Origin: Stratiolaelaps scimitus
Lineage: Eukaryota; Arthropoda; Arachnida; Mesostigmata; Laelapidae
DNA: 64,000 nucleotides
Reading direction: 5' to 3'
Assembly (NCBI GenBank): GCA_019614645.1
Contig: JABWDB010000069.1
Coordinates: forward strand, 62,001-126,000
Shown here one piece after another: positions 57,092 through 64,000 of this stretch. How positions within the stretch are numbered: the first letter of the stretch is position 1; each line of letters opens with the position of its first letter. The translations under genes were made by a program, and so were the position numbers. Below the pieces are notes generated by a model that worked only from the letters and a program-made list of their open reading frames with translations, was not told the origin of the DNA and did no database searches.

Positions 57092-58050
57092 ACATTTCCC
57101 GCCGTCTTTCCGCCCAGGATAGAATAACCTCGTGGGAGTCGGCGCTTTCGGTCGGAAAATACGAATCTGCATCGGTACGAGAAGCTCGGCCTGCGATGAC
57201 TGATAACTCCTTAATGTAAACTTTGTTCACCGTTTGTATCCACCGTCTTGCAAATACGATCACAAATGAGTGTCTTAGTATAGAGAGTATTGTGCCATTT
57301 ATTTTTCCGCGGTCTCAATGTTGTTTTAATATACAGCGAAATGATTGTAAGCGACTTATCTTCGTCGTTTCGAATCCCATCTACGGGTTAACCTATTTCT
57401 CACTGTATTTTCATTTGTATCAGCTTGAGATCCCATTATATCGTTGCATGCCTGCAGTAGGCCATGTTGTGCTAATATGGTCTCCCGCATGGACTGGGAT
57501 AGACCTGTGCATTGTTCTAGCTTGACAGCAGGCTCAGCATGACTCCTCACGGTGGCCATTCAGCCTAACTCAGCAGTGTAACTGTCTTTCAAATCCATTA
57601 ACCATTATTGTCATTTGCTAGCATTGTCTTCTACTATCGTGTTGCTCTGATACGATTCTATCTGGTGAAAATCACATAAGATTTCCCACACTAGTTCGTT
57701 TGTTCTATCGACAACGAGTTAGAGTCGTAATCGATGATATCCGCCGATTAAGCAAATGATACTATGCCGTGAGCTGAATCGTGGTCCCTGGCTACGTTAC
57801 AAATTGACTACCGGGGCCCCTAGTTACGCTGGTAGCTTTCTGTGGCTGGTGTCGATTATCACGTTAGCCATATACTCCTTTCATCCTCTGCGGTATCTGC
57901 ATAGTGTAACAGAGCATGTCAGGGCCTCTAACTACGATCGTTGTCATTCGATATCGAAATGACATACAATTGTCTTGGTCAAAACATCTGCTCTGATTTG
58001 TATAGAACAACTTGGCACTCCTTTCTCCATTCTAAAACACGCGAAGCTCG

Positions 58051-58051
<1 letters not shown>

Positions 58052-58095
<44 letters not shown>
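58052..58095. repeat. (TA)n microsatellite
   Basis: A pure TA run of about 44 bp followed by a short GT run. Confidence 0.95.
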
Positions 58096-58096
<1 letters not shown>

Positions 58097-61000
58097 GTGT
58101 GTGTATAATACGTACATGGTTAGTTGAATCGCTGTTTCCGATGATAATCAGGTGATGTCAGCTGGTGAAGCAGCCCACCCAAACGAATTAAGCAGTCCAC
58201 TACCTGATCTTAAGTGAATCAATGTCACTACTACACTCGAAGACGACGCGCCGATCAAACCCTTTACATTCTCTTCTGGTTGGTGTCACTCGAAGAAACT
58301 CTACAACTCTCGTTACTAGGTAAATGTACACTGCTCGGTAACAGTTGGCCAGTTATTGTCTCTCGTTTTAGGTCCTTTGCTGCCGCATCGTCCTCTTTTG
58401 GCCAAAGCCAAACAGTAGATTATGGGATTAGCAGATGAACAGCACCGGGTATAACCGATTATACTTGACTAGTTCTTAGTCAAATCTCAACTCAAGTTAT
58501 CCTTCGATGCCGTCCCCGTAGATAAGCCCAACGCGAATTCTATTATCATTCGGCAAACCCGCAAACACACAAAGTCATCGTTTACATTTCATTGCGTCAA
58601 TCAACACACCCCATATTCTGGCCTATTCTGCGTACACACATATACACATACACATCACTCACGCACACACGCCGTGTACAACAGGCTAATGAAAACTGGA
58701 CGGTGCCGGACGGTGTATGCTTGCTTGTATGCTCGTCGAATCCCCTCAGGCAGTTCGACCCACCAAGATGAAATGAACGATAGGAACTCAACGAATATCC
58801 AACAGCAAGCCGGATCGGAAAAGCAATTCCTTCCCTTTACAATTGGTGCTCACGCAAGTGCTCACGCAAATGATCGTCTACAGACGAGCGCTTCTGTTCG
58901 TGTACGGTGGAAGAGCACACTGAACTGGCACAGGCAGTGGAGTCCCCACAACGGCCATCGTCTGCATTCTGCTTCAGCGTCAGACCGACACACAGTGGAT
59001 GCTCCAGCACGCTCCGTTGCATTTCGGCCCCTTTCCACTATACGGCCCTTCGGGTGGCTCGACGGCGGCGGTGGCGGTGGCGGCCGCGGCGGCAGAGTCG
59101 CCGGGGCCCGGCCCGACCCGACACCGCTGCGTCAGCCGGTACTATCCCTCCTCTCACCAGGAATAGCTCCGTAACGGGGCCCTTCAAGGCTCTCGCCCAC
59201 TTACCCAGCACAGCGCCTGTTTCCCTATTGACGACAAACGCGTGATGTCGATCCCGCCCCCCCCCGTGCCGCGGTGATGGCTGCTGCGCTCGACGACTAC
59301 TATTAAGATATAGAGGAAAAACCATGAATAAGAACTTAAGTTCAATGCATTTACACGGGTGATTAAACGGCTTGTGATGATGATGATCTACGTCGCATAA
59401 GGCAAGGTTTGGGGTGTTTTGAAATATAACAATACCTTTCGTTTCGTTGCTGTTGAACAGATGGAGCTGTTTTGAAATTCTTCATTCACTCATACATGAC
59501 GCCCCCATGACGGGTTACGAAGGGGTCAAACTTAATCGATTTTGAATTGAAATGAACTTTGCATGGGTAGTTTATTGTAGTACATCAAATTGCAGATGAG
59601 CGGATTTTTCACTACGACAGAAACAGTGAGATAGAAAACAGTGCTCAACGAGTCGATATTGACCCATAAAGACATACTGAACATCTGGTGAAAATGCAAC
59701 TTTCTAAACATTAGTCACCACTGGGTTCTTGGTATCTGACCTTGCAGTCGATCACTAAGCAGCAGACAGTATTACTAAGCTCAACGTTAATAGAAAAATA
59801 GCACTTTGTAGCCAAACATTTACGACAACATTTATGTAGCGGAGGTAACTGGTAAATCGTTGTTACCATACATGAAATTATGTAAGCCCTTGTTACATCG
59901 TCCGGGCACTGCATCGGAACATGATCTTCTCGTCCTCATTCGATTAACATTTGACTAATCATCGGTACCCCTCACGCCGAATCTTCTTCATCATGCATAG
60001 GCAATGCCATTGAAAGCTGCTAATATGGCATTTTTAAATTGGCTTAACAATAGAGTAGCACCTTATTTCAATCAGCTTGGTTAAGATCAACGCCTCTACC
60101 AGTATACAGATTCAGGGTGCAATCGAGTATTAAAGTCGACGAGCACGGCTGATACAGGTCGACTTAGCGATAAAGATGGTCATCTCTCAGCCATGTCGAT
60201 GTTAGATGATATTGAACTCTCCGCCAGGCAAAGTCCCATACCGCCCTTCTTGCAGGTCGGCGTGGTTGTGGTCACCGATTCAGTCGTAGACCACAACGAT
60301 TTCGACTATTGAAAGTGAAATGCAATTATCAAATGAGACAGGATGTTTTCCTGTGACATTCAATATACATGTTTGCCGTGCTACGAGGAAAAACAGTTTG
60401 ACGTCGTATATATATATATATATATATATATATGATAATCTCCGATCATAGATAAGGTCACCCCAGCGGTCGCTAATACGTTCCATGTGACTTTTCCTTA
60501 TGGATTTCCTCTATTTACAACTTAGGCGTCAATTTATTATGTTGACTAGTGCATGGAGTGTAGTTTGCATGATTGGCAAACACGACCCTGAAAGGTCGTC
60601 AATACCATATTCTCTGTGTGTGAAACCCTCTTCGCGTGAGGGTAGCACCATAACTGTGAGAGCATTTGAATGTGAGAGATTTGAGAGGCTGGACACCTCG
60701 CCTCAACTCGTCTTCATTTTCTCAGTTGTAGATTTCAAAAGCTAACGCGTTTACTTAACAGACGTCAATTAACAAAAAAAAAAACCTCTGATCCGATGGT
60801 GACACTGTTCTCGTTTGGGGGATATCTTTTCTGAATTCATTGTCGATCTCTGTACCACTTCGGCGTGTGAAAAAATTGTGGTATTTGGCGTTTTTTCTTG
60901 GTATTTTCTCTGCTCTGCGATTTCTATCACTCGATGAAGGTAGTTTATCACGAAAAATGAAACACGCGAATGATTTTATTTAAATAAGCGTCCACTAATA

Positions 61001-61554
61001 ATAACATTAAAAGTTAAATTATGAATTCTATGTGTGTGTGCACCCGTTAAATTCTTACAATAGCCACAGTAATCCTACTATGACATTTGGGATAAATATC
61101 TATATATTCTCTTGAGTAAATCCCTGTTCTCAAATGACTCCCGGAAATTGGGGGAAGCCCCTGATTGTGATATATATATATATATATATATGTAAGGGAC
61201 ACTAGATCCATTTTTATATTATTTTCCGTAGACTCTAATTGAAATAGTCCGTCCCCTGCTACCTAGGATGGGGTCACACATGAGACGTCAGTAGTTCCGG
61301 TTCAGTTATGGCCGAAATCCCCGTAGCAAGGTTTCGGACGATGTATTTGACCACACCATTAATACGTACTTATTAATTACTATTAATATTATATTATTAT
61401 TAGTACTATTATTATTATTATCGTAATGATCGTGTTTAGTCATATCATATAGTATTACTGTTATTTAGCAGCTCAGCGCGAATATCCTGTCGTTGTCTAT
61501 ACCTCAAAAAACGGCGAACTAAAATGAGTCGGCGGGGTTCTTTTGTAAAATTTC

Positions 61555-61560
61555 TTTATT
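61555..61560 (-). terminator. Polyadenylation signal of the RBFA homolog
   Basis: TTTATT on the plus strand reads AATAAA on the gene strand, 35 bp beyond the TGA stop at 61595. This spacing is normal for a short 3' UTR and supports the assignment of the last exon. Confidence 0.55.
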
Positions 61561-61594
61561 ATTGCTACAAGTGTAAACACTTCTCGAGGTGGAT

Positions 61595-64000
61595 TCACGG
61601 ATTGAGGAAAACGTCTTCATACACCTGTCTCTCCAAGCGAGCTCTTTCTTTCGATGAAAATACATTCGCTTGTCTTTTCTGAACCCTGGCCAAACGAAGC
61701 CTTTTCAAGACTGACTCCTGATGCGCTGGGTTAATGTTTATACGACCTGAAAAAAAACGTAATCATGTGTCACAAAAACTCGATGCGTCCCTTCGACCTT
61801 GTCATAGGATCGCGATACAGCGAAATGTAGGCTGCACGCTAAATTCGTGTTCCAATGGAAAAACCTATGACTTCTGTAAGCATTTAGGCAGAGAGCAGCA
61901 GCATGTTGTAAAAACAAATTCTACAGAAACTGCGCAGGCACGTACTAGAGAAGTCGTCAATATCAGCTGGTGCAGATCTCGCCTCCAGCTCCGCGAGGAT
62001 TTTACTACGGTTGAGACCGTACACATCAGGAGTTTCGTTTTGTGCCGGCACGGCGGGCTCGACACCTTCCAGTTCACCCGCAGCTCGTAATCGATCAAGT
62101 TTCTGAAATTAATAATAATGCAAAGCATCATTAAAGTCGAAAAGTCGTAAGACATAGCACCTCGAAAGTTCGAGCAACGAAACGAACACAGACTTTTGTG
62201 GTCATCTCAAGCCATCGAATGATAACACTATGTTAACATCTAATTCTTCTTAAACAAATATTCTTCAGCTTCTTTCATGAAATATCATTATTATTATTCA
62301 GGCTCAAATATCATAATTGTAGATTTGGAAATACTCAACGAAAGTGTTAATATTACTTTACTCGTAGTATTATTCATATGAAAACTGCATTCAATTAGAA
62401 TGAAAAATATTGTTTAGTTCGAAGCACAGATCGCACTTTCATGATCAGACATTGCACGCAAACGACGAATTATCTAAAAGCATCCATAACAGCATCCATA
62501 ACGTGCGGCGGGCGATATTTATCTGTCGTTTAGCAGCACTGAAGGTGAATTGGCGCGCTACAAAAACAAGGTGTTGTTCATAGCAGCGCCTAGGTCTCCT
62601 GTAAATCCTTAATGATATTCTTCAGATAGCTTCCAATTGTCATAATAATTTCTTTATAAATGCAACCTACCGCGAGCACATCTTTTCCCTTTTCCAAACC
62701 CGAGTAGTGGATGAATCGTATTTTTGGAATAATGCCCATATGGCGCACGGCGCTCAACTCTGCACGAACCTGAAAGAACAGTAACTCGTGGAACATTACG
62801 AACATCTCGCGAAAAGGTTACCCACTACAAATATATTATGATCTGACATCAATCAATTGCACACTATCATATATATATATATATATATATATACGTATGA
62901 CATAATACAGCTTTGAAATGCTTACAACCGCACGTCCAGTTAGACACTTTGGGCCATCCAAAGTAATGACACAATTTTGGCTTACTTCATTTTCAGCTCA
63001 GTTGGTTCATGGAGTTCGACGGAACTTCACAGTAAGATGCTTTAAAATTGTGATGCCTTTAGATTATGTCGAATTTTGGAGCTCGAAAGCATCGAGATGG
63101 AAACCGCCGTATAGTAACACGATCGATATTTAGCAAGCTTAACGAGGCTCAATAATTACCTCCGGCGTAATTTCCATGAGGTCCCTCGCGGCTTTTTCAA
63201 TTTCAGCAGCGCCAGTTTCTGTATACGGGTCACTACTGTTCGTCCAAAATAGGTTGATAACAGTCAGCTCGAAATTGATCCGCACTTCGACCACTGAAAT
63301 CTGATGCGGGGCTAGACGTTGTCCAAATTCTGTGGCAAGCACACCGGTAATCGTTTCCATGTACAGGGCGTTTAAAACCTGTAACAGTGAATTTTCGTGA
63401 GGTTCGTATACGGCTTAAGAGATGTGTCCATAGTACATTTGGGATCTCGTTTGTGTTGATCTATTTGAGTACGTGGAGGTAGTCGTTAGTGTAGTGAATA
63501 TATTCGGCCCGACCCCCAAGTCGCCAATTTGGGTATACACAATTTTTAAGAGGGAGAAGTGTATAATTGCATTAACGTGAACGGTAAAAGAATAACCTTA
63601 ATCCTAACCTAATCCTTCTTAGATACTCCGTCTGTTTTCACACGAAACAGAATGGCATGAAATATCGGTGCTGCATAAACACGAGCTCAATTGCAGAATC
63701 TCCAACGTTGTATATTAATTCACCTAAATGTTTCCGATATTCCCTCGTTATTCATTACGTTATATTTCGACGTTTTCTCGACTCTGTGCACAGGTAAATT
63801 TTCCACCAAGGATTCTCTCGATGATTGGATCTATCTATCGGAGAATCTAAGAATGGATACCCTAGATAATTCATAAGAACGTGACTTCTCTCTTACTCGT
63901 TGACGCCTGGTAGCCTCAGGCGGTAATCTCTTGACGGTGCTAAATTTTTGCTCTTCCTGCTTCATCAGCTTTTCCTCGATATTTTTTCCCCGATCGATTA
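61595..64000 (-). CDS. RBFA: Ribosome-binding factor A homolog, probably mitochondrial (partial, 5' end outside window)
   Basis: RBFA binds the small ribosomal subunit and helps maturation of the 3' end region of its rRNA; metazoan copies act in mitochondria. Exons in transcript order: 64000-63897 (partial), 63378-63160, 62769-62671, 62102-61946 and 61746-61595 (stop TGA). Donors are GTAAGA, GTAATT, GTAGGT and GTACGT; acceptors end CAG; phases agree. The conserved fold is seen in RRQR-VLNALYMETITGVLA (first helix), ISVVEVRINFELTVINLFWT (central strands) and the third exon with RAELSAVRHMGIIPKIRFIH (last helix and strand), in family order. Beyond the fold are about 102 more residues, charged and helical (SVLKRLRLARVQKRQ, KERARLERQVYEDVF). 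The N-terminus, including any mitochondrial targeting peptide, lies past the right edge. AATAAA on this strand lies 35 bp after the stop. No neighbour suggests co-regulation. The identification rests on remembered family sequence, not on a search. Confidence 0.8.

Larger units (their letters stand above)
55906..61554. other. Intergenic stretch between the LRR and RBFA genes
   Basis: It holds TA tracts (57048, 58052, 60409, 61172), ATT triplets (about 56,380-56,440 and 61,365-61,420), a CA-rich run near 58,630-58,670 and a GC-rich GGC-repeat block at about 59,040-59,130. Part of the left side must be the promoter and 5' UTR of the LRR gene. I see no further gene. Confidence 0.5.

Noticed and set aside
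58674..59174. 166-codon plus-strand open frame
   Set aside because: Its second half is a Gly/Arg-rich translation of a GGC repeat block. No start context, domain or splice support.
62918..63133. 71-codon plus-strand frame between RBFA exons
   Set aside because: It lies in an intron on the opposite strand and shows no known motif.

Overview
The window reads as nuclear DNA of an animal, most likely an arthropod. Three intron-rich genes with GT-AG introns of about 0.1-2.2 kb sit in a background of long (TA)n, (GA)n/(CT)n and triplet microsatellites, with a decayed mariner element, a LINE remnant and a tRNA-derived SINE-like piece. No operon, prokaryotic signal or CRISPR array is visible. The repeat-rich texture and the LMO sequence would suit a chelicerate such as a mite, but that is a weak guess; nothing here fixes the species.

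Layout. From 1 to about 36.8 kb there is no gene I can name. This part holds microsatellites, two anonymous candidate exons on the minus strand (about 6.8-7.2 kb and 18.5-18.6 kb), a tRNA-Phe-like SINE with a 116-bp (TA) tail (11.4-11.6 kb), a degenerate LINE reverse transcriptase (about 14.0-15.1 kb), a diverged tandem duplication next to a perfect palindrome (16.4-16.8 kb) and a full-length but dead mariner (23,365-24,567).

From 36.8 to 43.4 kb lies a LIM-only gene on the plus strand (LMO1/3, Drosophila Beadex type). It has six coding exons whose phases all agree and gives a 216-residue protein with two LIM domains. At 50.1-55.9 kb, minus strand, seven phase-consistent exons encode a 362-residue single-pass membrane protein with a leucine-rich-repeat ectodomain; I do not recognise it as a named gene. 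At 61.6-64.0 kb, minus strand, are the last five exons of a ribosome-binding factor A (RBFA) homolog, probably mitochondrial; its 5' end lies beyond the right edge.

The three genes have unrelated roles (transcriptional adaptor, membrane receptor-like protein, mitochondrial ribosome maturation), so they look like chance neighbours. I found no convincing evidence of a new multi-gene system. The least familiar items are the LRR membrane protein, the extended N-terminus and paired splice donors of the LMO gene, and the repeats linked to TA tracts. All exon models come from reading by eye, without transcript or database support.
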